A stretch of 64,000 nucleotides of DNA from Paenibacillus sp. (GCF_031177825.1 NZ_JAPSKE010000015.1:1-64000); one strand, 5' to 3'; positions 7,633-17,758 are shown, counted from the first letter of the stretch. Notes: generated by a model from the letters alone, not told the origin. A program made the numbers and translations.

Positions 7633-8397
7633 ATGGTGCCGGTGCGCAAGGAAGGCGCGCGGCGCGCGGCCGCCGTCGTATGCTTCGACCTGAGCGGGAC
7701 GCTGGTGGCTTGGAACGCGGCGTACGAGGCCGCGCTGCGCGAGGCGATGGGAGAGTGGGTCGGACGATGGGGCGACGAAGGCGCGGCCGAAGCGTTGATC
7801 GAAGAGGCGTTGCTACATTATAAGAAGTCCAGAAGCCGGGGGAAGAGCAAAACCGCCGGCATTCGCGACGCGGTCGCCGTGCTGCAGACCGAATCTAGCG
7901 AGCGGACGGCGCGGCATATCGCGAAAGAAGCGCGGCGGCTGCAGCCGCGGAAGGCGGCGTTCGTCTCGGGCGCGGAGGAGACGCTGCGGCAGCTCTCCGG
8001 ACGCTATCGGCTGGCCATCCTCACGAACCTGGACGCGGCGACCGCCAAGGAGCTGTGGCTGCGGCTGAAGCTGCACCGGTTCGTGCAGGAGACGGACGTC
8101 TTCGCCGCGCCGGCTGGCATGAAGAAGCCGGAACAGCGCCTGTTTCGCGCCGTCGCCGCGGCGCTCGGGACGCCGCCCCGGCACTGCGTCATGGTCGGCG
8201 ATTCGTACCGCCGCGACGTCGTCGGCGCGATGCGGTCCGGCTGGCAGGCGGTATGGATCCGCTCGTCGAACGCGAGTCCGGCGTCGCCGCGGTCGGCGCT
8301 CGGCCGGCAGCTTCGCATCGCGCCGTCGATTACGGCGCTGCCGCGGCTGATCCGCCCGGCGGGACGGACGGATCCGACAGGCCCAAAGGATGCATAG
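7633..8397 (+). CDS. HAD-superfamily hydrolase
   Basis: A 254-residue HAD protein. Motif I is FDLSGTLV, with the nucleophile Asp but Ser in place of the usual second Asp; motif II is ILTNLD; motif III is the Lys of GMKKPEQRLF; motif IV is VMVGDSYRRDVVGA. A helical cap of about 90 residues follows motif I, as in class I HADs. The missing acid/base Asp means phosphatase activity cannot be assumed; some HAD dehalogenases and phosphonatases also differ here. The ATG at 7633 follows GGAGGGG. The gene diverges from polA, and its last 68 bp overlap the convergent cyclic-di-GMP gene. Confidence 0.82.
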   Translation: MVPVRKEGARRAAAVVCFDLSGTLVAWNAAYEAALREAMGEWVGRWGDEGAAEALIEEALLHYKKSRSRGKSKTAGIRDAVAVLQTESSERTARHIAKEARRLQPRKAAFVSGAEETLRQLSGRYRLAILTNLDAATAKELWLRLKLHRFVQETDVFAAPAGMKKPEQRLFRAVAAALGTPPRHCVMVGDSYRRDVVGAMRSGWQAVWIRSSNASPASPRSALGRQLRIAPSITALPRLIRPAGRTDPTGPKDA

Positions 8398-10612
8398 CGG
8401 CGATCGCGGCGGAAGCGACGGCGTTGCCGTCCTTCGCCTTCGCCTGCCGCTTGCAATCCGCGGCCGTGCGCGAGATCGCGTCCGCCGACGCGCGCGACGG
8501 ATCTTCCACGCGGACGAGGGCGATCGAGACGCTTAAAGCTTCGACGTCGCGCGTGCGGCCGTACCGGTCCTGCACCGTCGTCCCTTGCGGCTGACCGTCG
8601 TAGAATGCGTCGATTCCCAGCTGAAACCGCCGGATGATCTCCTCGGCGACCGTCTCCGGCGCATTCGCGCCGGTGATGACGATGAAGTCGTCGCCGCCGA
8701 TATGGCCGACGAAGTCGCGCGGGCGGCCGCAGACGGCGACCGATCGGCGGATGACGTCCGCCGTCAGCTGGATCGCCTCGTCTCCCCGTTGGAAGCCGTA
8801 CAGGTCGTTGAACCACTTGAAGAAGTCGATATCGACGTACAAGACGGAGAACGGTTCCCCCTCCATGACCCGCCGCTGCAGCTCGCGCTGGATTTGCATG
8901 TTGCCGGGCAGTCCGGTAAGCGGATTCGCCACCCTCGCGTGCTCCATGCGGATGCTCGTCATATGCTCGAGGATGTCCCGCACCGTCACGACGCCCGCGA
9001 GCTCGCCGCGCTCCGTCACGACGACGAGGTCGTACAGCTTGCCCGATTCCCGCATCGTCGCCAGCGAAGACACCGTCTCGAGCGGCGTGTCGACGTCGAC
9101 CGTCAACGGACTCAAGTCGGCGACCACCTTCACGGGCTTCGACCAGAACAAGGAGATGCCGTACTGGACGGACAGCTTGCGGAACAGCTCGTCCCGCATC
9201 AGCAGCCCGACGGGACGCGAGCCCTCCACGACGACCGCCCCGAACTGATCCGGATGATCGCGGAAGTACGTCGCCGCGAAGGACACCGGATCGTCCGCCT
9301 GGAACGTCTTCGCCGTCGCCGCGACGTCTCCGACGGTCCGCAGGCCCGCGATTCCCGCGAGGCGGGTCGCCGCGTAGATCGTCGCCTTCGCCTCGGGCGA
9401 CACCGGCTTCAGCGCCGCGTCCGGGCGCCCTAGGTAATAGCCTTGCGCGTAATGAACGCCCAGGCGAATAAGCTTCTCCAGCTCCTCCGCTTCCTCGATC
9501 CCTTCGGCGATCACCTTGATGTTGAGCCGCTTCGCGAACCAGACGAACGTCTCCAATATGTATTCCTTCACCTTGTCCCGGTGGATGCCCTGCACGAGCG
9601 ATCGGTCCACCTTAATGTAGTCCGGCTGAATTTCCGCGATCGCTTGCAGGGACGAATAGCCGGCGCCCGCGTCGTCGATCGCGATCCGGTACCCTTGACT
9701 CCGGTAGTGCTCGATCACCTTCTTCGCGGTGGAGAAATCCTCGATGGAGCTGCGCTCCGTAATTTCGAGCACGACGTTGTTCGGCGTAAGCCCCCGCCGC
9801 TGCAGCAGCGCGAGCGTCTGGCCCGGGGAAAAATCCGGATCGTGCAAAATTTGGGCCGGAATATTCAGGAAGATGCGTTGATGCCGTTCCAAGCCGTCGA
9901 TGCCGAGAATCGCCTGCTCTCGCGTCAGCTTATCGAGCGCGTACAGCTTGTCCGCCCGCTCCGCCAGCTCGAACAGCTTCACCGGCGAATGGAGCGGGGA
10001 AGCGGCCGGGCCTCGGCTCAGCGCCTCGTACCCGAACACCTCGCCCCCCTCGATCGAGACGATCGGCTGGTAGACGGACGCCACATGACGGCTTTCCAGG
10101 ATCGAATAAAACTCCTGCATATGCGTGATGCGCTCCGGATCGACGGTTCGCTCCCTCGCATGCCGAATCGCCTGCTTCATCGCCGTGTACATGACCGCTT
10201 CGAGCTCCCGCTCCTCCGATTCGCGGAGCAGCGCGCAGCCGAAGTCGATCCGCGCCTCGGCCGCCTCGGGGCGGTCCTGCCGGATCGTCCCTTCCAAGTC
10301 GTCGCGCAGCGCTTCGGCTATCCGTTCGAGCTCGGCGTACGCATGATGCGCCGGCACGTCGCCGAGCGCGACGTACAGGAAGAAGTCGTCGCCGAACCGC
10401 TTCTGATCGAGCACGTTCGGGAACGTCGAGCGGAGCTCGTCGATCCGCCGGCGCACGAAGAGCAGCAGCTCCTCCGCGCAGGCGCGGCCGTGTCTGCCTT
10501 CGATCCGCTCGAGCGTCGAGACGTCAAGGTAAATCAATCCGACCGCGCCTTTCGACAACCGAGACGTGATCGTCTGCAACAAGCGCACCTGCAAGGACGC
10601 TAGATGAATCAA
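8330..10612 (-). CDS. Multi-domain cyclic-di-GMP protein (GGDEF-EAL-CBS-GGDEF)
   Basis: A 760-residue cytoplasmic protein with four parts. An N-terminal degenerate GGDEF-like domain has RFGDDF (residues 1-170). The EAL phosphodiesterase domain (about 178-415) keeps the key motifs EALSR, LEITE, IDDAGAGYSS and VIAEGIE. A CBS pair (about 430-560) may bind adenine nucleotides. The C-terminal GGDEF domain (about 575-735) has GHIGGDDF. Both cyclase motifs read GDDF rather than GGDEF/GGEEF, so cyclase activity is doubtful while the phosphodiesterase looks intact. No membrane segment is visible. The TTG at 10612 is preceded by GGGGGAGAGGG. It follows phoU after a 34-bp gap, perhaps co-transcribed with pst. 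Confidence 0.9.
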   Translation of the reverse strand: MIHLASLQVRLLQTITSRLSKGAVGLIYLDVSTLERIEGRHGRACAEELLLFVRRRIDELRSTFPNVLDQKRFGDDFFLYVALGDVPAHHAYAELERIAEALRDDLEGTIRQDRPEAAEARIDFGCALLRESEERELEAVMYTAMKQAIRHARERTVDPERITHMQEFYSILESRHVASVYQPIVSIEGGEVFGYEALSRGPAASPLHSPVKLFELAERADKLYALDKLTREQAILGIDGLERHQRIFLNIPAQILHDPDFSPGQTLALLQRRGLTPNNVVLEITERSSIEDFSTAKKVIEHYRSQGYRIAIDDAGAGYSSLQAIAEIQPDYIKVDRSLVQGIHRDKVKEYILETFVWFAKRLNIKVIAEGIEEAEELEKLIRLGVHYAQGYYLGRPDAALKPVSPEAKATIYAATRLAGIAGLRTVGDVAATAKTFQADDPVSFAATYFRDHPDQFGAVVVEGSRPVGLLMRDELFRKLSVQYGISLFWSKPVKVVADLSPLTVDVDTPLETVSSLATMRESGKLYDLVVVTERGELAGVVTVRDILEHMTSIRMEHARVANPLTGLPGNMQIQRELQRRVMEGEPFSVLYVDIDFFKWFNDLYGFQRGDEAIQLTADVIRRSVAVCGRPRDFVGHIGGDDFIVITGANAPETVAEEIIRRFQLGIDAFYDGQPQGTTVQDRYGRTRDVEALSVSIALVRVEDPSRASADAISRTAADCKRQAKAKDGNAVASAAIAAMHPLGLSDPSVPPGGSAAAAP

Positions 10613-10646
10613 GTGGGCCCTCTCCCCCGATGTTAAAGCTGCCGCG

Positions 10647-11309
10647 TTACTGGTTCAAATCCGGACGCTTGCCCATGACGAGGTATACGACGCTTTCCCC
10701 GATATTCGTCGCATGGTCGGCCATTCGCTCGAGATGGCGGCTCACGAAGCAGAGGAGCATCGCTTGGTTGATCGTCTTCGGATTGTCCGCCATCAGCCCC
10801 ATCAGCTCGCGAAGAATTTGGCTGTTCAGATGGTCGACGTCGTCGTCCATCTTCGCCATGCGGTACGCCAGATCGACGTTCTCCTCGGTGTAGGCGCGCA
10901 AGCAGTCGTTCGTCATCGTCTGCACGATTTCCGTCATGCGCGGAATGTCGACGAGCGGCTTCATGAGCGGTTCGCCGTTAATGCGGCGGACGACCTTCGC
11001 GATGTCGACGGCGAGGTCCGCCATCCGCTCGAGATCGGTCGCCATGCGGAACGCGACGAGCACGCGGCGCAAATCCTTGGCCACGGGCTGCTGCAGGGCG
11101 ATCAGGTTCGTCCCCATCTCGATGATTTTTTCCTCGGCTTCGTTGACCGCCTTATCGTTCGCGATGACGTCCTCCGCCATCTTCAGGTCGTTGTCCCGAA
11201 GCGCGATGACGGAATTGAGGATCGCCGTTTCCACCTTTTCCCCCATATCGATCAGAGCTTTGCGGAGCTCCTGAAGCGCTGCGTCGAATTGTTGCCGTTG
11301 TAACGCCAT
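10647..11309 (-). CDS. phoU: Phosphate transport regulator PhoU
   Basis: A 220-residue all-helical protein with two PhoU repeats, each ending in an acidic/His metal-binding helix: ATDLERMADLAVDIAK in the first half and SRHLERMADHATNIGE in the second. PhoU dampens Pst uptake and, where present, PhoR kinase signalling when phosphate is plentiful. It is the last gene of the pstSCAB-phoU run, 48 bp after pstB. No phoP/phoR pair is in the window. Confidence 0.96.
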   Translation of the reverse strand: MALQRQQFDAALQELRKALIDMGEKVETAILNSVIALRDNDLKMAEDVIANDKAVNEAEEKIIEMGTNLIALQQPVAKDLRRVLVAFRMATDLERMADLAVDIAKVVRRINGEPLMKPLVDIPRMTEIVQTMTNDCLRAYTEENVDLAYRMAKMDDDVDHLNSQILRELMGLMADNPKTINQAMLLCFVSRHLERMADHATNIGESVVYLVMGKRPDLNQ

Positions 11310-11357
11310 GTAGGTTCAAACCCCTTTATCCGAAAATGAAAAGCCTCTTGCGCCCGC

Positions 11358-12119
11358 CTACCCGAAGCGGCCGCTGATGTAATCCTCCGTGCGCTGGTCC
11401 CGCGGGTTGGAGAACAGCTTCACCGTCTCGTTGAACTCGACGACCTCGCCGTTCAGGAAGAACGCCGTATCGTTGGACACGCGCGCGGCCTGCTGCATGT
11501 TATGCGTCACGATGATAATCGTGTATTGATCCTTCAACTCTTGGATCAGCTCTTCGATCTTCAGCGTCGAGATCGGGTCGAGCGCCGACGTCGGTTCGTC
11601 CATCAGCAAAATTTCCGGACCGACGGCGAGCGCCCGCGCGATGCAGAGCCGCTGCTGCTGACCGCCGGACAGACCGTACGCGCTCTTCTTCAGATTCGCC
11701 TTGACTTCGTCCCAGAGCGCCGCGCCGCGAAGGCTGCGTTCGACGATGTCGTCGAGCTCCGCCTTCTTGGTTACGCCGTGAATCCGAGGACCGTAGGCGA
11801 TGTTATCGTAGATCGACTTCGGGAACGGATTCGGCTGTTGAAACACCATGCCGATTTTTTTCCGAAGCAGCTCGACGTTCACCGCCGGATGGTAGATGTC
11901 GGTGCCGTCGATTTCGAGCCGGCCGGAAATGCGGACGCCCTTGATCATGTCGTTCATCCGGTTCAGCGTACGGAGCAGCGTCGACTTGCCGCAGCCCGAC
12001 GGACCGATGAACGCGGTCACCGACTTCGGCTGAATGTGCATCTCTACCGACTTCAACGCATGGAAATTCGTATAGTATAAATCCAGATTCGAAATGTTTA
12101 CGATCGAGTTTGCGCTCAA
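11358..12119 (-). CDS. pstB: Phosphate ABC transporter ATP-binding protein PstB
   Basis: The 253-residue ATPase of the high-affinity phosphate importer. Walker A is GPSGCGKST, the Q loop lies in [13 protein letters not shown], the ABC signature is [15 protein letters not shown], Walker B is [12 protein letters not shown] and the switch His is in ITHNMQQA-type context (VTHNMQQ). The segment [15 protein letters not shown] and the overall length are specific to PstB. The TTG at 12119 follows AGGAGG by 9 nt. It couples to PstA and PstC through their cytoplasmic loops. Confidence 0.97.
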   Translation of the reverse strand: MSANSIVNISNLDLYYTNFHALKSVEMHIQPKSVTAFIGPSGCGKSTLLRTLNRMNDMIKGVRISGRLEIDGTDIYHPAVNVELLRKKIGMVFQQPNPFPKSIYDNIAYGPRIHGVTKKAELDDIVERSLRGAALWDEVKANLKKSAYGLSGGQQQRLCIARALAVGPEILLMDEPTSALDPISTLKIEELIQELKDQYTIIIVTHNMQQAARVSNDTAFFLNGEVVEFNETVKLFSNPRDQRTEDYISGRFG

Positions 12120-12148
12120 GGATGTGACCCTCCTATTGAATCAGGCAT

Positions 12149-13018
12149 TTACAGTCTCTTTTGAAATTTGTTGCGCAGGATGATCGCCGCGGCGTTCATG
12201 CCGAGCAGGATCACGAGCAGTACGAGAATCGCGGCCGCGGAGATGTTCTGGAACTCGGCTTGCGGCTGGCTCGACCACGTATAAATTTGGATCGGGAGCA
12301 CCGTGAACTGCGACAGCAGATGCTCCGGCGGACGAACGATGAACGCCGCCGCGCCGACGACGATGAGCGGCGCGGTCTCCCCGATCGCGCGGGACAACGA
12401 TAAGATCGAGCCGGTCAATATGCCGGGCATCGACGACGGAAGCACGACGCGAACGATCGTCTGCCATCGATTCGCCCCGAGGGCGAACGACGCGTGCCGG
12501 AGACTGCCGGGCACCGCCTTGATCGCTTCCTGCGCCGCGACGATGATGACCGGCAGCACAAGCAGCGTCATCGTCAGCGCGCCGGAGAGGATGCTCTGAC
12601 CGAAGGCGAAGATGCGGACGAAGATGGTCAAGCCGAGAATGCCGTAGACGATCGACGGCACGCCCGCCAAATTCGCGATGTTCGTCTGGATGATTCGCGA
12701 TATTTTCGTGTCCTTCGCGTATTCCTCCAAGTAAATCGCGGTCCCTACGCCGATCACGAACGTCAACGGCGCTACGATCGCCATGAGCCACAGCGTGCCG
12801 ATGAGCGCCGTATAGATGCCGGACCGCTCCGGCCTGCGGGAGGAGTTGTTCGTGAGGAAATCCCAATTAAGCCATCCGATCCCTTGGGAGACGACTTGAT
12901 ATATAAGCAAGACGAGAGCTACGACCCCGATCAGGGTGGAGGCGAAGAACAGCCCGTGGAATATGGCGTTTTTCCGCTTCCGGCTGGCGATCCGAAGCTC
13001 TTCTTTCGTACGCGCCAT
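12149..13018 (-). CDS. pstA: Phosphate ABC transporter permease PstA
   Basis: A 289-residue inner-membrane permease with about six helices. The first is at residues 23-43 (FFASTLIGVVALVLLIYQ), and the binding-protein-dependent transport motif lies near residue 195 in the segment around ALGANRWQTI. It forms the phosphate channel with PstC. The ATG at 13018 follows AGGGAGGAATACTAAG and is 1 bp after the pstC stop, so translation is coupled. It ends 29 bp before pstB. Confidence 0.95.
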   Translation of the reverse strand: MARTKEELRIASRKRKNAIFHGLFFASTLIGVVALVLLIYQVVSQGIGWLNWDFLTNNSSRRPERSGIYTALIGTLWLMAIVAPLTFVIGVGTAIYLEEYAKDTKISRIIQTNIANLAGVPSIVYGILGLTIFVRIFAFGQSILSGALTMTLLVLPVIIVAAQEAIKAVPGSLRHASFALGANRWQTIVRVVLPSSMPGILTGSILSLSRAIGETAPLIVVGAAAFIVRPPEHLLSQFTVLPIQIYTWSSQPQAEFQNISAAAILVLLVILLGMNAAAIILRNKFQKRL

Positions 13019-13019
13019 C

Positions 13020-13937
<918 letters not shown>

Positions 13938-14070
13938 ATTTGGCTCCAATCGTAAATTCGTTCGAACAAGTCGATAACCGTGACGAAACATGAGGTTCAT
14001 GTTATCGCCACGGCTTATCCACTTCTACTTCTATCATTTATAGCTTGTTTTCACTTGAGTATTCCGGCTG

Positions 14071-15105
14071 TTATTGCGGAAGCAGCGCGAGGTTCGCGTC
14101 GCGAGTCGCTTGGTCGAGCGGCACGTAGCCGACTTCGCCAGCCAGCGCGGAGCCCTCTTCGCTCATGTAGAACTTAACGAATTCTTGAATCTCCGGACGC
14201 TCCAACGTGCTCTTGAGCGGGTACATATAGATGAAGCGGGACAGCGGCTTGTAAGAGAAGTCGCCGATCGTCTCGAGCGAAGGCAGGATCGCCGGCGCGT
14301 CCGCGTTTTCTTTGACCGCTACGGCCTTCAATTTGTCCATGTTCTCTTCGTAGTATGCGAAACCGAAGTAGCTCATCGCGTATTTGTCGCCTGCTACGCC
14401 TTGCACCAATACGTTGTCGTCTTCCGAAGCCGTTACGTCTTCGCGGGCGACCTTCGCTTCGCCGTTGATCGCTTCCGTGAAGTATTCGAACGTACCGGAA
14501 GCCGCGCCTGGCGCGAACAACGTGATCGGCTCGTTCGGCCAGCCTTCGCGAACGTCGGCCCACGTTTTCACCGTGCTGTCTTTCACCCAAATCTTCTTCA
14601 GTTCTTCGACCGTCATTTCCGTCGCCCAATCGTTCTCCGGGTGGATGACGACCGTGATGCCGTCGTATGCGACCGGCATTTCGACGACGTCGTCGCCCTT
14701 CGCTTTAATTTGCTCGACTTCCGAATCCTTAATCAAGCGCGATGCGTTCGCGATGTCCGCTTCGCCGTTGATGATCGCCTTGATGCCGTTGGACGAACCG
14801 GACAAGCCGACCGTCACGTTCACGCCGCCGTGAATATTCATGAACTCTTCCGCGACCGCTTGGGCGATCGGATATACCGTAGAGGAACCGTCAAGCTTGA
14901 TTTCGCCGCTGATTTCCGCCGCCGGCTCGTTCGCCGGAGCTTCCGTCGCCGGCGTCTCCGCAGGCGTCTCCGCCGGGGTTGCAGCCGGAGCCGAACCTTG
15001 CGTTGCGTCATCTCCTGCATTGTTGTTGCCGCAAGCCGCGACCACGAACGCGAACGCGACCGCTAGCAGCAACATCCAACTTTTCCGCGCCAAACCTTTC
15101 GACAC
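14071..15105 (-). CDS. pstS: Phosphate-binding lipoprotein PstS
   Basis: A 344-residue solute-binding protein. A signal peptide with a lipobox (FAFVVAACG, Cys near residue 25) is followed by an Ala/Pro/Thr/Glu linker of about 40 residues. The phosphate-binding fold has LDGSSTVYPI, GLSGSSNGIKAI, ASRLIKDSE and APGAASGTFEYF. It captures phosphate outside the membrane and passes it to PstCA. The GTG at 15105 follows GAGGAG by 9 nt. A Pho-box-like array lies 64-102 bp upstream, so induction by phosphate starvation is likely. Confidence 0.96.
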   Translation of the reverse strand: MSKGLARKSWMLLLAVAFAFVVAACGNNNAGDDATQGSAPAATPAETPAETPATEAPANEPAAEISGEIKLDGSSTVYPIAQAVAEEFMNIHGGVNVTVGLSGSSNGIKAIINGEADIANASRLIKDSEVEQIKAKGDDVVEMPVAYDGITVVIHPENDWATEMTVEELKKIWVKDSTVKTWADVREGWPNEPITLFAPGAASGTFEYFTEAINGEAKVAREDVTASEDDNVLVQGVAGDKYAMSYFGFAYYEENMDKLKAVAVKENADAPAILPSLETIGDFSYKPLSRFIYMYPLKSTLERPEIQEFVKFYMSEEGSALAGEVGYVPLDQATRDANLALLPQ

Positions 15106-15168
15106 TCAAGACCACTCCTCGAAATAAGTTATGTTTTTGACTTCCTGTACCTAATACTAACCCCCCAT

Positions 15169-15207
15169 TGTTAACGCTATTCCGAAGTTTTGTTAAACGA
15201 TTGTAAA
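15169..15207 (-). promoter_or_regulatory. Pho-box-like direct repeats upstream of pstS
   Basis: On the minus strand TTTACA (15207-15202), TTAACA (15196-15191) and TTAACA (15174-15169) lie at offsets 0, 11 and 33 bp. This is the 11-bp helical phasing of Bacillus PhoP sites (consensus TTAACA with 4-6 bp spacers). The position expected for a third repeat (offset 22, TCGGAA) is degenerate. Confidence 0.6.
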
Positions 15208-15254
15208 ATCGAATCGAGCGGATCCGGGCCGATTCGACTCGTTTTGACATTGCG

Positions 15255-15283
15255 TTTACATTTCGTAAATCTTCCTCTAATAT
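15255..15283 (+). promoter_or_regulatory. Promoter of the chemoreceptor gene
   Basis: TTTACA (15255-15260), a 17-bp spacer and TAATAT (15278-15283) on the plus strand, 63 bp upstream of the GTG start. It sits in the same intergenic region as the Pho-box-like array. Confidence 0.5.
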
Positions 15284-15345
15284 GCATTCGCTACAATTCT
15301 ATTTGTACGAATACATAAACGATCGTCATTGGGGAGGAAGTCGGA

Positions 15346-17049
15346 GTGAGACGTTTTTCGCTGGCTTTGAAGTTGACGTTAGGATTTGCCATCGTGTTGT
15401 TCCTATTCACCGCCGTCTCCGTCTTTACCGCGCTTCGACTGGAACAGCTGAACGCGAAGGACACCGAGCTCCGCGCCTTGGCGGAGCGGCAGGAGACCGC
15501 TCTTACGCTCAAGAGCCTGGTCGAACAGATGGACGCCATCGCTTCCGGGTACATGATCTCGGGCAAGCCGGAGCTGGAGAAGCAGTATATGGAAAAGGTA
15601 CCGGAGCTGACCCGCTTAACGGAGCTTGTCGGCGCCTCCGCCGAGACGAGGGACCAGCGCAACTGGCGCGCCCGGTTGACCATGGTGTCTCAAGAGTTCG
15701 TCGATCACTTCGAACGGTCGGCGGCCATCGTGGCCGACGCGTCGACGGACGCCGCCGCGAAGCAGCCGAAAATCGCCGCCGCCTTCAATGCGTCGCAAAT
15801 CCATAAACAAGTCATCTTCGAGCTCGTTCAATCGTTCTACGACGATTACTCAAGGGCGGAAGGGGAAGCTCGAGCGGAATACAGCGCATTAATCGAAGGC
15901 ACTCGCGCCGTAGCGTTGGTATCGACCGGCGCCGCCTTCGCGGTCGCGGCCGCGATCGCCGCCGTCGTCGTCCGCTCCTTGACCGCCGGCGTGAGGCGGT
16001 TGCGCCTCGGGATCGAGCGGGTGAAGTCCGGCGACTTGTCCCGGGATATCGCCGCGGCGACGAAGGACGAGCTCGGGGCGCTGAGCGACGACTTCGACGC
16101 GAGCGTCGCCGCGGTTCGCGGCATGCTCGCGCGGACGAAGGGCATCGCCGAAGCGCTGCAAGCGCACAGCGCGCGCCTACGCGACGTCGCCGGCTCGACG
16201 AAGGACGCTAACGCTTCGATCGTACGGGCGATGGAGGAAATCTCGGCCGGCTCCGCGAAGCAGGCGGAGCAGACCGAGCAGGGCGTAGCGGCGATTTCGG
16301 AGTTGGAGGAGCGAATGGACGGCGTCTTGTCCGCGACGAGCGTGTTGACGGACGCAAGCGATCGCGCCAAGACGTCTTTGCGAGACGGAGAGACGACGGT
16401 GCGGGAGCTCGAGGCGCGTTCGGAGCGGACGGGGGAAGCGCTCCGCGACATGTCGGCCGCGCTCACGGCGCTCGAATCGCGCGCGGCCGACATCTTCGGC
16501 ATGACGAACGCGATCCACGACATCTCGCAGCAGACGAACATCTTGGCGCTGAACGCCTCCATCGAAGCGGCGCGCGCCGGGGAGCACGGCCGCGGCTTCT
16601 CGGTCATCGCCGAGGAGGTTCGCCTGCTGTCGCTGCAGGCGACCGAGGCGTCCCGCCGCATCGACGACATGCTGTCGCCGCTGCAGAGCGGCATGCAGGA
16701 AGCCGCGCGGTCGCTCGCGTCCACCGCCGACAGCTTCGCGGATCAGCGGCGCGCCGTATCCGACGCGGGCGCGGCGTTCGAGGGGATCGTCCGCATCCTC
16801 GGCGTCTTCGAAGCGGAGACCCGGCGGATCGGCGAACGGGTGAACGAGGCGAAGCGGAAGCAAGCGGAGTTGGTCGGCTCGGTCCACGTCGTCGCCTCGG
16901 TCGCGCAGCAGACCGCCGCCGGCGTAGAGGAGACAGCCTCCGCGGCCGCGATGCAGGACGAAGCGGTCGGCCGCGTCGCCGAGGAGGCGACCGAGCTGCA
17001 CGAGCTTGCGGAGACGCTGTTCGGGGAGATCGACAAGTTCAGAGTATGA
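15346..17049 (+). CDS. Methyl-accepting chemotaxis protein
   Basis: A 567-residue transmembrane receptor. TM1 lies at about residues 8-30, followed by an extracellular helical sensor domain of about 155 residues (four-helix-bundle type), TM2 at about 185-210, a HAMP linker and a long cytoplasmic signalling coiled coil. The hairpin tip that binds CheA/CheW reads [18 protein letters not shown], followed by [12 protein letters not shown]. The ligand cannot be told from the sequence. The GTG at 15346 follows GGGGAGGAAG. It is divergent from pstS; whether it responds to phosphate is speculation. It is followed by the repeat array and a terminator. Confidence 0.93.
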   Translation: MRRFSLALKLTLGFAIVLFLFTAVSVFTALRLEQLNAKDTELRALAERQETALTLKSLVEQMDAIASGYMISGKPELEKQYMEKVPELTRLTELVGASAETRDQRNWRARLTMVSQEFVDHFERSAAIVADASTDAAAKQPKIAAAFNASQIHKQVIFELVQSFYDDYSRAEGEARAEYSALIEGTRAVALVSTGAAFAVAAAIAAVVVRSLTAGVRRLRLGIERVKSGDLSRDIAAATKDELGALSDDFDASVAAVRGMLARTKGIAEALQAHSARLRDVAGSTKDANASIVRAMEEISAGSAKQAEQTEQGVAAISELEERMDGVLSATSVLTDASDRAKTSLRDGETTVRELEARSERTGEALRDMSAALTALESRAADIFGMTNAIHDISQQTNILALNASIEAARAGEHGRGFSVIAEEVRLLSLQATEASRRIDDMLSPLQSGMQEAARSLASTADSFADQRRAVSDAGAAFEGIVRILGVFEAETRRIGERVNEAKRKQAELVGSVHVVASVAQQTAAGVEETASAAAMQDEAVGRVAEEATELHELAETLFGEIDKFRV

Positions 17050-17056
17050 CCTTGCA

Positions 17057-17370
17057 TGTCCGCGAGTCTTTTCTAACCTGATTCCCTTGCCTCAAAACCT
17101 GAGCGGAAGACATTACGTTAGAAAGGACCGGCTAGAGCGACACCTGGTGCCCCGACTATATGTCCGAGACTCCTTTCTAACCTGATTCCCTTGCCTCAGG
17201 ACCTGAGCAGACGACATCACGTTGGAAAGGACCGCCAAGAGCGACACTTGGTGCCTCGATTATATGTCCACGGCTTCTTTCTAACCTGATTCCCCTTGCC
17301 TCAGAACCTGAGCGGAAGACATTACGTTAGAAAGGACCGGCCGGAGGGACACCCGGAGCTCCCGCTCCGC
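17057..17370. repeat. Three tandem 104-bp units, each an imperfect palindrome
   Basis: Units start at 17057, 17161 and 17265; the third has one inserted base and a divergent end. Each unit has a left arm (TTTCTAACCTGATTCCC), a centre that in unit 2 is a perfect CTCAGG-A-CCTGAG palindrome, and a right arm (ACGTTAGAAAGGA) that pairs with the left arm. In unit 2 the outer arms match at 14 of 16 positions. Half-copies of the same arms flank the transposase-like gene at 29568-30398. No gene lies in this stretch. The structure suggests a MITE- or REP-like element, or structured RNA. Confidence 0.9.
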
Positions 17371-17375
17371 GAAGC

Positions 17376-17417
17376 AAAAAAGGGTCTTCCCGCCGATGCG
17401 GGAAGACCCTCTTTTTT
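17376..17417. terminator. Bidirectional terminator
   Basis: A near-perfect hairpin (GGGTCTTCCCGC / GCGGGAAGACCC, 4-nt loop) flanked by A6 on the left and T6 on the right. It serves the chemoreceptor transcript and the convergent DUF1801 gene, whose stop codon touches it. Confidence 0.88.
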
Positions 17418-17758
17418 CATAATGCCGACAGCAACTCTTCGATCACCGGAAACAGGTCGTCCCTGAGCGGCTTGCCGGCGCGCTTCAAGCAGATGCACGA
17501 CTTGCCGTCGAGCTGACCGGCCAGCCGATCGCGGTATGAAGCGACGAGCTCCGGACGCATGATATACAGCATGAGCCCCTTCTTCCGATGCGCGATGCCG
17601 ACGACCGGCTCTCGCCGCACGCAGTAGAGGGGGAAGCCGTGCCCGAACCCTTCTTCCGCATGGGGAAGCCGTTCGAGCACCAGCTCCCGGAGGAGAAGAA
17701 CGGCCCGTTTGTGATGCGGCTTCAAGTTGCCGACGTATTCCGCTACCGCTTCATGCAC
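17417..17758 (-). CDS. DUF1801 (YdhG-like) protein
   Basis: A 113-residue cytoplasmic protein of the DUF1801/YdhG group. The recognisable pattern is an N-terminal helix pair (YVGNLKPHHKRAVLLLREL), then GFGHGFPLYC, the strand GLMLYIMRPELV and a C-terminal segment with GKSCICLKR. The biochemical role of the family is not established; the fold resembles small ligand-binding or iron-chaperone-like proteins. The GTG at 17758 follows GGAGG. It lies 21 bp downstream of the GH44 gene and may be co-transcribed. Confidence 0.75.
   Translation of the reverse strand: MHEAVAEYVGNLKPHHKRAVLLLRELVLERLPHAEEGFGHGFPLYCVRREPVVGIAHRKKGLMLYIMRPELVASYRDRLAGQLDGKSCICLKRAGKPLRDDLFPVIEELLSAL

Noticed and set aside
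17057..17370. Array considered as a CRISPR
   Set aside because: The period is 104 bp and the whole unit is repeated, with no unique spacers and no cas gene nearby.
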